DNA from: Bacteroidota bacterium | Lineage (GTDB): Bacteria > Bacteroidota > Bacteroidia > Bacteroidales > Prolixibacteraceae | Reading direction: 5' to 3' | DNA: 54,764 bases | Assembly (NCBI GenBank): GCA_023428545.1 | Contig: JAEYXH010000019.1 | Location: 1 to 54,764, forward strand | In this document: piece after piece, positions 37,748-45,536 of the stretch | Layout of the letters: each line of letters begins with the position of its first letter | How positions within the stretch are numbered: the first letter of the stretch is position 1 | The notes under the pieces: model-generated | What the model was told of the DNA's origin: nothing | Seen by the model: only the letters and a program-made list of their open reading frames with translations | Databases searched by the model: none | Program-made: the position numbers and the translations under genes

Positions 37748-38512
37748 TCAGGGTTTATTGGCAACAACCAGCATTTCAAAGTCGTCAGTCGTGAGCTTAT
37801 GGTCCCTGCTGAACTCGCCTAGTCTCGCACCAAAAATGAAGATTTCACTGAATCCGGAAGTTTTTAAGAGCCAGGTGATTTCAGACGGGACATAATACCT
37901 TTCACTACATAAAAGTTCTTGCGTTAGCCCATTGTCATCCTCAATTCTGGTAACATTATTGTCCCTGAATGTCATGAGGTCGAATTGTGTTGTTACCGTT
38001 TCAGCTGTGCCCTCTTCTCTTTGGTTTTCGATAAAATCCTTCACTGAATGGAAAAGTGGGAAAAGTCCATTCAGGGTTGTAAAAATGAGCTTTCCACCCG
38101 GCTTGATTGCCTGGGAGGCGTTTTGTAGTATTTCGAAGTTCATTTCGTCTGTTTCCATCAACGGAAATCCACCTTCACAGAGCATGATGGCAAGGTCAAA
38201 TTCTTCATAGAAAGGGAGATTTCGGGCATCTTCGTGCCTGAAATCGATGTTGAGCCCTGCATCAAGCGCTTTTTGACGCGCTCTTTCAAGCATGGATTCC
38301 GAGAGGTCGATGCCTGTAATGTTATATCCGCGTCTCGTTAGTTCAATTGCATGACGACCGGTACCACAGCCAATGTCCAAGATCCTGATATCCTTGTCAA
38401 ATAAGGCTTCTTGTTCAATAAAGTCACATTCCCCAATGGTGCCTCGCGTGAAGATTTCATTGTCGTACTTCTTGCCGTAATTTTCAAACAGGGATTCATA
38501 CCAAGGTTTCAT
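37748..38512 (-). CDS. Class I SAM-dependent methyltransferase
   Basis: This 254-residue protein has motif I ILDIGCGTGRHAIEL (about 44-58), an acidic end of beta-2 (ITGIDLSESML), FRHEDARNLPF, and the FDLAIMLCEGGFPLM strand. It belongs to the small-molecule methyltransferases of the Methyltransf_25/11 type. The substrate is not known. A one-to-one neighbour relation with pirin downstream (54 bases, same strand) may reflect cotranscription. It has no membrane or zinc-binding parts. Confidence 0.88.
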   Translation of the reverse strand: MKPWYESLFENYGKKYDNEIFTRGTIGECDFIEQEALFDKDIRILDIGCGTGRHAIELTRRGYNITGIDLSESMLERARQKALDAGLNIDFRHEDARNLPFYEEFDLAIMLCEGGFPLMETDEMNFEILQNASQAIKPGGKLIFTTLNGLFPLFHSVKDFIENQREEGTAETVTTQFDLMTFRDNNVTRIEDDNGLTQELLCSERYYVPSEITWLLKTSGFSEIFIFGARLGEFSRDHKLTTDDFEMLVVANKP

Positions 38513-38620
38513 AGAAATCAGGTTTTTGTAAAGTTAATAAAACCTGTTCAGCATTTTCCCAATGTTGTCATAAATCAAGCCTTGACATGTGATGAGGCAT
38601 GGGCATTCATCCACAAGGTA

Positions 38621-39250
38621 TCAGGATGGCAATAAACTGCCTGCAATTTTTCGTCCATGTAATTCAGTTGCTCCGGTAAGTTCTGCAATTGTATTGACAT
38701 TTTCATTCGTGACACGGCCTGCCACCAGAATTGTCAGATTATCGCCTGCCTGTTCAATCATTTTTCTTATTACTTCAGCCCCTTCAAGTGCGGTGGGTTT
38801 ACCTCCGGAAGTCAGGATACGTGTTATTCCTTGGATTTTTTTCAGGGCATGAACACCTTCCACTGGGTCAATGAGGCTGTCGATTGCTTTATGGAAAGTT
38901 ACAGGCAGGGGAGAAGCCCGCAGGACCAAGCGGGCTGTATTGACAACATCGATTTTGTTGTCAGGTGTCAAAAGGCCCAATACGATACCGGAGGCTCCAT
39001 GATCCTTTGCCATATCAATTTCTGCCTCCATTATTTGAAGTTCATCTACTGAATAGACAAAATTCCCGCCGCGTGGCCTGATCATTACCATCACTGGAAT
39101 ATCCAAACCATAACATGTTTGTTGAATCAATTTCTCGTCAGGCGTCAGTCCGTCAAGTTCGAGGTGTGAGCAAAGTTCAATTCGGTTGGCTCCTCCTAGT
39201 CGGGCTTTTTGAGCTTCCGCCCATGTTTCGACACATGCTTCCAGTATCAT
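38621..39250 (-). CDS. cutC: CutC family protein (copper homeostasis / TIM barrel)
   Basis: This 209-residue TIM barrel begins MILEACVETWAEAQKARLGGANRIELCSHLELDGLTP, the strong N-terminal signature of CutC. Further landmarks are VMIRPRGGNFVYS, GASGIVLGLLTPD, VTFHKAIDS and RILTSGGKPTA. E. coli CutC was linked to copper tolerance, but the evidence has been disputed, so the true role is open. It has a good promoter just upstream (TTG-N19-TACCTTTG). It is divergent from miaA. Confidence 0.92.
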   Translation of the reverse strand: MILEACVETWAEAQKARLGGANRIELCSHLELDGLTPDEKLIQQTCYGLDIPVMVMIRPRGGNFVYSVDELQIMEAEIDMAKDHGASGIVLGLLTPDNKIDVVNTARLVLRASPLPVTFHKAIDSLIDPVEGVHALKKIQGITRILTSGGKPTALEGAEVIRKMIEQAGDNLTILVAGRVTNENVNTIAELTGATELHGRKIAGSLLPS

Positions 39251-39263
39251 ATTTTTTTTGTTG

Positions 39264-39293
39264 CAAAGGTATCTATTCAGCCTGGCATTTCAA
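39264..39293 (-). promoter_or_regulatory. cutC promoter, consensus Bacteroidota type (TTG-N19-TACCTTTG)
   Basis: On the minus strand TTG at 39293-39291 and TACCTTTG at 39271-39264 are 19 bases apart, the ideal spacing. Transcription would start just before the ATG at 39250, giving a leader of only about 7 bases. Confidence 0.75.
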
Positions 39294-39349
39294 TATCCGG
39301 AGGCAGTACAATGCAAAAAGTGATACTTTTACCCAAAATTGAACTTTTG

Positions 39350-40273
39350 ATGGACTCATATAACCTTTTGACTATACTCGGTCCGACCGCTTCAGGAAAA
39401 ACTGCACTGGCTGCACATTTGGCTGTCCGTCTTGCCGGGGAGGTGATTTCTGCGGATTCCCGTCAGGTATACCGTGGGATGGATATAGGAACAGGCAAGG
39501 ATTTGGATGATTATATTGTTGGTGGGAAACAAATCCCGGTTCACCTGGTAGATATTGCTGATGCCGGATACCAATATAATGTGTATGAATATCAGCGGGA
39601 TTTCCTGAATGTATACAATGACCTGCAAGCCAGGGGGGTATTCCCGGTTTTGTGCGGGGGGAGCGGTCTGTATCTTGAAGCGGTATTAAGGAATTACCGG
39701 TTGATTCAGGTTCCGGTCAATGATGAACTCAGAAATCAACTTTCAGGTAAATCCCTCGAAGAGCTGACCGTGATATTGAAAGGATATAAATCAACTCTGC
39801 ACAATATCACCGATGTTGAAAACAAGAAACGGGCGATAAGGGCAATTGAGATCGAACAGTTTTACGCTGAAAATCGCGAAATTAACCTGGAAATGCCAGC
39901 TTTAAGGAGTCTGGTGGTAGGAGTGAAGTTTGATCGGGATGAAAGAAGGGGGCGGATTACAAAACGGCTGCATGAGCGATTGAATTCAGGCATGGTTGAA
40001 GAAGTGCAAACACTTCTGGCAAATGGTTTAAAGCCTGGTGACCTTATCTATTACGGACTGGAATACAAGTGGATAACCCAATACGTGACGGGCGAGGTTA
40101 CGTATGATGAAATGGTTGACAAACTTGAAATTGCGATACACCAGTTTGCCAAGAGGCAGATGACCTGGTTCAGGAAAATGGAACGCGACGGATTTAATAT
40201 TTATTGGCTCGATGGTTTTATGCCAATGGAAGAAAAGGTTGAGGAGATTTGTAAGATGCTTGGATATGAGTAA
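39350..40273 (+). CDS. miaA: tRNA dimethylallyltransferase (MiaA)
   Basis: This protein has 307 residues from ATG 39350; the frame stays open from 39209 but the added part overlaps the cutC promoter and is unrelated. The P-loop is GPTASGKT near residue 10. ISADSRQVYRGMDIGTGKDLDDY holds the catalytic Asp and a variant of the usual GTAKP. The later motif is VLCGGSGLYLEAVL. It transfers a dimethylallyl group to A37 of tRNAs that read codons starting with U. The GTGKD variant suggests the second, diverged MiaA paralog that Bacteroidota often carry. It ends one base from the convergent thioesterase gene. Confidence 0.92.
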   Translation: MDSYNLLTILGPTASGKTALAAHLAVRLAGEVISADSRQVYRGMDIGTGKDLDDYIVGGKQIPVHLVDIADAGYQYNVYEYQRDFLNVYNDLQARGVFPVLCGGSGLYLEAVLRNYRLIQVPVNDELRNQLSGKSLEELTVILKGYKSTLHNITDVENKKRAIRAIEIEQFYAENREINLEMPALRSLVVGVKFDRDERRGRITKRLHERLNSGMVEEVQTLLANGLKPGDLIYYGLEYKWITQYVTGEVTYDEMVDKLEIAIHQFAKRQMTWFRKMERDGFNIYWLDGFMPMEEKVEEICKMLGYE

Positions 40274-40274
40274 T

Positions 40275-41021
40275 TTATCTTTTTTCTTTCTTTTCCCAGA
40301 CAAGCCGTGCCCTAATGAGTTCGGAGCCATCTTTCTGACGGATCACACTGCAAAGATGTTCCATTTCAGTTAGCTTTTGCTGACTGACAGCCAGACTGTC
40401 ATCAGGCATCCCTTCCTTTACGAAGTTGACTTCCAGTTCTGTAAGGATGTGGTTCTCATGAAAGTCGAATGAATAGCTATTGTTGATTCTTTCGAGGTAC
40501 CGGCCAGTGTTAAAATGCTGGTTGATATCAATTTCATTGAATAACACGGGGTAATATGTGAGTTCTCCGGGATTGGCCGGGGAATCGACTTTGCCTGCAT
40601 TATTTCCTAACACACTTTCCTGATAAGCAGGGAAATTCTTAAATTGGCTAAGGCGCTGTATTCTTCGGCTTTCGAGGTCAAGAACCAGCCAGCTGCTGGT
40701 TGCCTTGATAAATTCATTCCCATCTTTATCGAGAAAACGGTAATCGCGATAGCCAAAAAATCCGTCTGTTCCACGCGACCAGGTCTCCAACGTAAATTCA
40801 TCAGTCCATCGTGGGCGCTTCCCTATTTTAACCAAGAGCCTTGACAGTACCCAAAACAACTGGTCTTCTTTCAGGTGTTCGAATCCGAAGCCCAGTTTGT
40901 GGGCATGTTCCCATGCAATCTCTTGCATATACCAAAACAAGAATGGAGTCGAGACCTCACCAAATCGGTTGATGTGGTATGATTTGGCTTTCAGGTGATG
41001 AATATGCTTTAAAGGTGTCAT
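40275..41021 (-). CDS. Acyl-ACP thioesterase (FatA-like)
   Basis: This 248-residue double hot-dog protein has FGEVSTPFLFWYMQEIAWEHAHKLGFG near the start, then SRGTDGFFGYRDYRFLD, ATSSWLVLDLESRRIQRL, and in the second half FNEIDINQHFNTGRYLE with the catalytic Asn and His. It belongs to the acyl-ACP thioesterase family that frees fatty acids from acyl carrier protein. A minus-strand TACTTTTG at 41046-41039 could be its -7 element, giving a short leader. The gene is divergent from map and convergent with miaA. Confidence 0.9.
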   Translation of the reverse strand: MTPLKHIHHLKAKSYHINRFGEVSTPFLFWYMQEIAWEHAHKLGFGFEHLKEDQLFWVLSRLLVKIGKRPRWTDEFTLETWSRGTDGFFGYRDYRFLDKDGNEFIKATSSWLVLDLESRRIQRLSQFKNFPAYQESVLGNNAGKVDSPANPGELTYYPVLFNEIDINQHFNTGRYLERINNSYSFDFHENHILTELEVNFVKEGMPDDSLAVSQQKLTEMEHLCSVIRQKDGSELIRARLVWEKKEKR

Positions 41022-41101
41022 CAGATAAAACTTTTGTGCAAAAGTATTGTTGAGTTTTGATTAACCGCTTGTTTTCGTCAATTTTGCAAAAAAATAGCCA
41101 T

Positions 41102-41881
41102 ATGGGCAAGATTATCATTAAGAATAAGGAGCAGATCGAGGGTATCAGAAATAGTAGCCGGCTGGCCGCTGCCACATTGGATTATGTCGGTCAGTTTGTG
41201 GCTGCAGGCGTGGATACTGCTACCCTGGATCAGAAAATCGAAGAGTATATCCTTAGTCATGGCGCAATACCTGCTACCAAGGGCTATAATGGTTACCCGA
41301 AATCAAGTTGTATATCTCCCAATGAGGTGGTTTGTCACGGAATCCCATCAGAAAAGACCGTGTTGAAGGACGGCGATATTATCAATATCGATATAACTAC
41401 CATTTTAGATGGATTTTATGGAGACACCTCCCGGATGTTTATGGTTGGTGATGTGTCGGATAAGGCCCGCAAATTAGTTGAGGTCGCAAAACATTGTCTT
41501 GGTTTGGGGATCCAACAAGTGAAACCCGGGAATTATTTTGGAAACATAGGTTTTGTTATTCACCGCTATGCCAAGGCAAACGGATTTTCAGTGGTTTATG
41601 AGTTTTGCGGGCATGGTACCGGACTCCAGTTTCACGAGGAGCCGCAGGTGGACCATGCTTCACGCCGCAATACGGGTCCCATCATGAGTCCCGGAATGAT
41701 TTTTACCATTGAACCAATGATTAACGAAGGCCGGCCTACTACACGCATCGATAAGGTGGACGGCTGGACTGCCCGTACTTCCGACAATAAACTGTCGGCC
41801 CAGTTCGAGCATACGGTTCTGGTCACACCTACCGGATTTGAAGTTTTGACGGATATTAACAATGAATTTCCCATAACCTAA
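41102..41881 (+). CDS. map: Type I methionine aminopeptidase
   Basis: This protein has 259 residues from ATG 41102 (an upstream ATG at 41057 would overlap the divergent promoter). All five metal ligands are visible: Asp in INIDITT, Asp in YGDTSRMF, His in FCGHGTGLQ, Glu in FTIEPMI, and Glu in QFEHTVLV. It removes N-terminal Met from new proteins. It lacks an N-terminal zinc-binding extension and so is type Ia-like. Its stop codon touches the strong hairpin at 41885. It is separate from the ribosomal-protein operon where Bacteroidota often carry another map gene. Confidence 0.96.
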   Translation: MGKIIIKNKEQIEGIRNSSRLAAATLDYVGQFVAAGVDTATLDQKIEEYILSHGAIPATKGYNGYPKSSCISPNEVVCHGIPSEKTVLKDGDIINIDITTILDGFYGDTSRMFMVGDVSDKARKLVEVAKHCLGLGIQQVKPGNYFGNIGFVIHRYAKANGFSVVYEFCGHGTGLQFHEEPQVDHASRRNTGPIMSPGMIFTIEPMINEGRPTTRIDKVDGWTARTSDNKLSAQFEHTVLVTPTGFEVLTDINNEFPIT

Positions 41882-41884
41882 AAA

Positions 41885-41920
41885 GACAGCGGCTGGCAGA
41901 AAACTCTGCCAGCCGCTGTC
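41885..41920 (-). terminator. Very strong terminator hairpin (16-bp perfect stem)
   Basis: GACAGCGGCTGGCAGA and its exact reverse complement enclose AAAC. On the minus strand the stem is followed by five T, so it mainly terminates the repeat-protein gene, though map on the other strand also ends here. Confidence 0.85.
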
Positions 41921-41941
41921 CTGAAAGGTCTTTAGTGCCCT

Positions 41942-42433
41942 TTATTTTTCGTCAAAATTGAATGTAATTCCTGTTTCGGCGATATTATTCTTCTTCTTGT
42001 TACAAGTAAAGCACTTCTCATCCAGCATCCAGTCTTCCAGAACCATTGGTTCTTCAGTCGCCACTTCAAGCATGGCCTGTATTGCAAAATTTGATTCATT
42101 GGTCATCAAGGTCTCCAGTTCTGCTGGTTTTTCCTTTTCGGCCGTTAGGGTCAGTGATGGAAGAAAGTTTCTCGATTCGACCATCCATCTTTCGAGATTC
42201 AGTTGTGGATCAGTGGCTGGTACCAGGTCGAATACTGAGTATTCCTTGATTCGGGCAGCGACTTCGGCAGCATAATCAGAAGCTTTGATCGTGGCAACCT
42301 GGTCTTGAGTCTTTTTGATTTTTCCGTCTACATCCTTTCCATCTGCATTGCTTGCCGTTGTAGTCCCACTGTATATCAATCCGATAAGAGTTAATGCGGC
42401 AAAGATTCTTCTTAAATTGTTTCTTGTTTTCAT
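41942..42433 (-). CDS. Exported protein with 26-residue repeats (LExWM...F), unknown function
   Basis: This 163-residue protein has a signal peptide (MKTRNNLRRIFAALTLIGLI, cleavage about 28). After a Lys-rich stretch it has three copies of the pattern L-E-x-(W/L)-M-x5-F starting at residues 80, 106 and 132, at exactly 26-residue spacing, with a Glu-x-Pro before copies 2 and 3. A C-x2-C (CFTC, 141-144) ends the last repeat and may bind metal. I do not recognise a named family. It has a rare strong Shine-Dalgarno (AGGAGG, 9 bases before ATG) and a long A-rich leader, suggesting high expression. It is monocistronic with its own terminator. Confidence 0.8.
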   Translation of the reverse strand: MKTRNNLRRIFAALTLIGLIYSGTTTASNADGKDVDGKIKKTQDQVATIKASDYAAEVAARIKEYSVFDLVPATDPQLNLERWMVESRNFLPSLTLTAEKEKPAELETLMTNESNFAIQAMLEVATEEPMVLEDWMLDEKCFTCNKKKNNIAETGITFNFDEK

Positions 42434-42797
42434 GACTTTTTTCCTCCTGTTAAGCTTTGTTTTCTGTTTGTTGTTTCTGTTTAAATGTTTCGCTTTTGTT
42501 TTCTGTTTCGGTTATATGACGAGCATGAAAATGTTTCGTTACAAAAATTTAGAACTTTTTTTTAACTGATACTGTATTTTATTCGGTACTATGCAATACA
42601 AACAACCTAAGGATCCAGAATATCTGGTCATGCGTGCTGTAATTCAGGTAATTGGATGTTTTTAAATTTACTACCCCAAGAATTGGGTTTGGTATCTTTT
42701 AGTATATCATCTTATTCTAACTTGGGAAATCCATTCGTCCAGTCATTTGGTTAGGACGATTTTGCCTTGATTTCCTTGCCATAATGGCAAATTCATT
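42434..42797. other. Intergenic region with A-rich leader repeats on the minus strand
   Basis: No gene is evident here. Near the repeat-protein start, minus-strand AGGAGG (42448-42443) is an unusually strong ribosome binding site for this phylum. Upstream of it the leader contains two near-identical AAACAGAAAACAAA(A)GC units (at 42454-42469 and 42492-42508). The rest (about 42550-42797) shows no strong motif. Confidence 0.5.
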
Positions 42798-42826
42798 TTT
42801 GGTTAAGGTTAAACTTCCTACCTTTG
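42798..42826 (+). promoter_or_regulatory. Promoter of the GroES-like gene (TTTG-N17-TACCTTTG)
   Basis: TTTG at 42798-42801 and TACCTTTG at 42819-42826 are 17 bases apart. The leader to ATG 42878 would be about 45 bases. Confidence 0.7.
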
Positions 42827-42877
42827 GAGAACCTGCTTTTCGTAGAAAAATAGTTAATTAGATTTTAGCGAAGTGTT

Positions 42878-43261
42878 ATGTCTTTAAGAATTGATGAGCA
42901 CGATCTTGCCCGATTTATCCTGGTTGGGGACAGGGTATTGATAAAGCCCAAAAATCCCGAGCAGAAAACTGCATCAGGATTAATTCTTCCCCCTTCCATT
43001 CAGGAGAATGAAAAAGTACTCAGTGGCTATGTTGTTAAGGTAGGTCCGGGTTATGCTATTCCGGCCCTGACAGATGAAAATGAACCATGGAAGAGTAAGG
43101 GAGAAGCCGTGAAATATGTACCCTTGCAGGCCGAACCAGGTGATTTAGCCATTTACCTTAACAAAAGCGGATATGAAATTGATTTTCACGATGAGAAATA
43201 TTTCATACTGCCACACAGTGCTATCCTGATGTTAATCAGGGATGATACGCTTTTTGAATAG
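42878..43261 (+). CDS. GroES/Cpn10-fold co-chaperone-like protein
   Basis: This 127-residue protein has a single GroES-like beta-barrel: FILVGDRVLIKPKNPEQKTASGLILPPS, VLSGYVVKVGPGYA, a longer middle loop (IPALTDENEPWKSKGEAVKYVPL), and GDLAIYLNKSGYEIDFHDEKYFILPHSAILMLI. The mobile loop that binds GroEL (around GLILPP) is present, but the middle is longer than in true GroES (about 95 residues). No groEL is next to it, so it is probably the second, diverged GroES-like protein common in Bacteroidota. Its role is unknown. Confidence 0.85.
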   Translation: MSLRIDEHDLARFILVGDRVLIKPKNPEQKTASGLILPPSIQENEKVLSGYVVKVGPGYAIPALTDENEPWKSKGEAVKYVPLQAEPGDLAIYLNKSGYEIDFHDEKYFILPHSAILMLIRDDTLFE

Positions 43262-43331
43262 GAGCGACGGCTATTTTATAATTATTTTGTTTGCAAGGTT
43301 TAATAACATCCTTCATGAACCTAAAACGATA

Positions 43332-44141
43332 ATGGAGAAAGAAACTTGGCTGGAAATAAACCATTATCCATACCGGATCATTGAAACTGGCACCGGCTTT
43401 CCATTTGTCTGGTTACATGGTATGTTTCATTCTCCTGCAATTGAGGATGTTTTCTCCGTTATTGATTTTGGACGATTGTCGTCATTTTTCAGGATAATTA
43501 GGATAGAGCTTCCCGCGCATGGAATGTCGCCGGTAGTCGATTCAGAAGACCGTATGTCGTGGCCAAACCTGGCAGAAGACATTAAGCAGCTAATGTCACA
43601 AATACATGGTGGTGAATATATTATCGGTGGATTCTCGCAAGGGGCTGGTATTGCCGCTCATACAAGCGTCAGGGATCATTTGGTCAGGGGATTGGTAATG
43701 ACAATGTTACCAAGGGTTTGGGAGCTGCGTGATTCTCAACGGAAGACCTATTGGAAACTAATCAGGACATTGGAATCATCTTCCGAAATGTATGTTTTAA
43801 CTCGCTTGTTTAAAATGACAAAATATCCTCCTGACCATCTTGGTTGGTCTGAGGAAATGTCTGAAGCCATAGTTCGGCTTATGCTTTTACCACAACCGAA
43901 TACATTTCCTGTAATTTTGAAGGGTGCCATTTTAAGTGATTTGCCTGATAGAGGCGAGATAATGGGCACAGGAGTCCCTGTTATACTGGCAGGTTGGGAA
44001 GATGATATGAATCACCCGGCATGTGTATTTCATGAAATGGAATCAAACTTGAATCCAGTCTATTCTTTGTTATTGCGGCAAAAATCGGATATTGAGAAAC
44101 TGTCAAGCGCAATAAATGCGTATTTTTATAAAAAATTGTAA
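43332..44141 (+). CDS. Alpha/beta-hydrolase fold protein
   Basis: This protein has 269 residues from ATG 43332; a longer frame from 43242 would overlap the GroES-like gene. The nucleophile elbow is GGFSQGAG, the oxyanion HG is in VWLHGMF, and the acid and base may be Asp and His in AGWEDDMNHPA. The fold agrees with bacterial esterase or C-C hydrolases, but the substrate is not identifiable. It starts 70 bases after the GroES-like gene on the same strand, so the two may be cotranscribed. Confidence 0.82.
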   Translation: MEKETWLEINHYPYRIIETGTGFPFVWLHGMFHSPAIEDVFSVIDFGRLSSFFRIIRIELPAHGMSPVVDSEDRMSWPNLAEDIKQLMSQIHGGEYIIGGFSQGAGIAAHTSVRDHLVRGLVMTMLPRVWELRDSQRKTYWKLIRTLESSSEMYVLTRLFKMTKYPPDHLGWSEEMSEAIVRLMLLPQPNTFPVILKGAILSDLPDRGEIMGTGVPVILAGWEDDMNHPACVFHEMESNLNPVYSLLLRQKSDIEKLSSAINAYFYKKL

Positions 44142-44241
44142 TATATGACGATGAAATAATGATAAAATGTATAGAAAAATACCCAAATAATATAAAATCT
44201 CTATATTGCAAACGAATTATCAATGACAAAATACATCACTT

Positions 44242-45435
44242 ATGACAAGAGTTGCAGACCGTATCAATCGTTTATCCGAATCGGCCACATTGGCTGTAGC
44301 ACAAAAGAGCCGGGAGCTGAAAGCTCAGGGAATAGATGTTATCAGTCTGGGAGTTGGGGAGCCTGATTTTCCAACACCCACCTTCATTAAAGAGGCAGCC
44401 AAAAAGGCAATTGATGACAATTACTCTTATTATTCCCCTGTTCCGGGATTTCCTGAATTACAGAATGCCATAATAAATAAGCTGAAACGCGATAATGGCC
44501 TGGATTACGCCGCCAACCAGATTGTTGTATCGAACGGGGCAAAGCACTCGTTAGCCAACGTTCTCCAGGTAATTATTGACAAAGGCGATGAGGTGATAGT
44601 TCCTGCACCTTATTGGGTGACGTATGTTGATCTGGTTAGTTTTTCTGAGGGCGTGAATGTTGTTATACCAACAACTGTCGAGAGTGATTTTAAGATTACG
44701 CCTGCACAGCTTGAAGCGGCAATCACCCCTAAAACAAGGGCCTTCTTGTTTAGTAGTCCGAGCAATCCAACCGGCAGTGTATATACACGCGAAGAGCTAA
44801 AGGCTTTTGCAGATATCTTTGCCAAACATCCTAATATCATTGTGATTTCGGACGAAATTTACGAGCATATCATTTACGGGAAAAAATTCGAGTCAATTGC
44901 TCAGTTTCCTGCAATTAACGACCGTGTGGTCATTGTTAATGGGGTTTCAAAATCATATGCCATGACAGGCTACAGAATTGGTTTTATTGCTGCTCCATTA
45001 TGGATTGCAAAGGCCTGCAATAAGCTTCAGGGGCAATTCACCTCAGGTCCCAATTCAGTGGCCCAAATTGCATCCGTCGCCGCTTTTTTGCATGATGGCA
45101 GCGAAGTTAAGATAATGGTGGAACAGTTTGAAAAGCGACGAAACCTGGTGTTGTCAATGTTGGCAGAAATCCCTGGATTAAAGACAAGCAAGCCTGATGG
45201 TGCCTTTTATGTTTTTCCCGAATGTTCAGCATATTTTGGCAAGAGTGATGGAGAGATGACCATACAGAACTCAGATGATCTTTGTTATTACATTCTGAGT
45301 AAAGGGCACGTTGGAGTTGTTTCAGGTGATGCCTTTGGTGCTCCGGAATGTTTCCGTTTGAGTTACGCGGCTTCAGAAGAGCAATTGGTTAAAGCACTTA
45401 CCAGGATAAAGGATGTACTTGGCCGATTAAAATAA
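44242..45435 (+). CDS. Class I pyridoxal-phosphate aminotransferase (aspartate/aromatic type)
   Basis: This 397-residue enzyme has SLGVGEPDFPTPTFIKEAA, YYSPVPGFPELQNAI, NGAKHSLANVLQ, VPAPYWVTYVD, SSPSNPTGSVYT, VISDEIYEHIIY, and the PLP lysine in NGVSKSYAMTGYRIGF. The pattern fits subgroup 1b aspartate aminotransferases (Thermus-type), which may accept several amino acids. It makes or uses aspartate/oxaloacetate and could also serve 2-oxoadipate, but there is no evidence for that. It is a single gene ended by the terminator at 45456. Confidence 0.93.
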   Translation: MTRVADRINRLSESATLAVAQKSRELKAQGIDVISLGVGEPDFPTPTFIKEAAKKAIDDNYSYYSPVPGFPELQNAIINKLKRDNGLDYAANQIVVSNGAKHSLANVLQVIIDKGDEVIVPAPYWVTYVDLVSFSEGVNVVIPTTVESDFKITPAQLEAAITPKTRAFLFSSPSNPTGSVYTREELKAFADIFAKHPNIIVISDEIYEHIIYGKKFESIAQFPAINDRVVIVNGVSKSYAMTGYRIGFIAAPLWIAKACNKLQGQFTSGPNSVAQIASVAAFLHDGSEVKIMVEQFEKRRNLVLSMLAEIPGLKTSKPDGAFYVFPECSAYFGKSDGEMTIQNSDDLCYYILSKGHVGVVSGDAFGAPECFRLSYAASEEQLVKALTRIKDVLGRLK

Positions 45436-45455
45436 AATAATTGACAAATGTTTAT

Positions 45456-45497
45456 AAAAAATTACCTGTTTGATTACTTTCAAACAGGTAATTTTTT
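45456..45497. terminator. Bidirectional intrinsic terminator after the aminotransferase
   Basis: Seventeen-base arms (core ATTACCTGTTTG and CAAACAGGTAAT, with A and T runs) close an eight-base loop and end in seven T. It works for the aminotransferase on the plus strand. Confidence 0.9.
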
Positions 45498-45536
45498 TAT
45501 TATTCCTTATTTTTGGACTGTTTAAAGCCTTACCGT

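Noticed and set aside
39209..39349. Longer start for MiaA
   Set aside because: It overlaps the well-formed cutC promoter and lacks MiaA similarity; the P-loop is at the usual distance from ATG 39350.
41885..41920. Mobile-element end or REP-like repeat
   Set aside because: A single perfect hairpin at a 3' gene junction with a T tract on one side is explained by termination.
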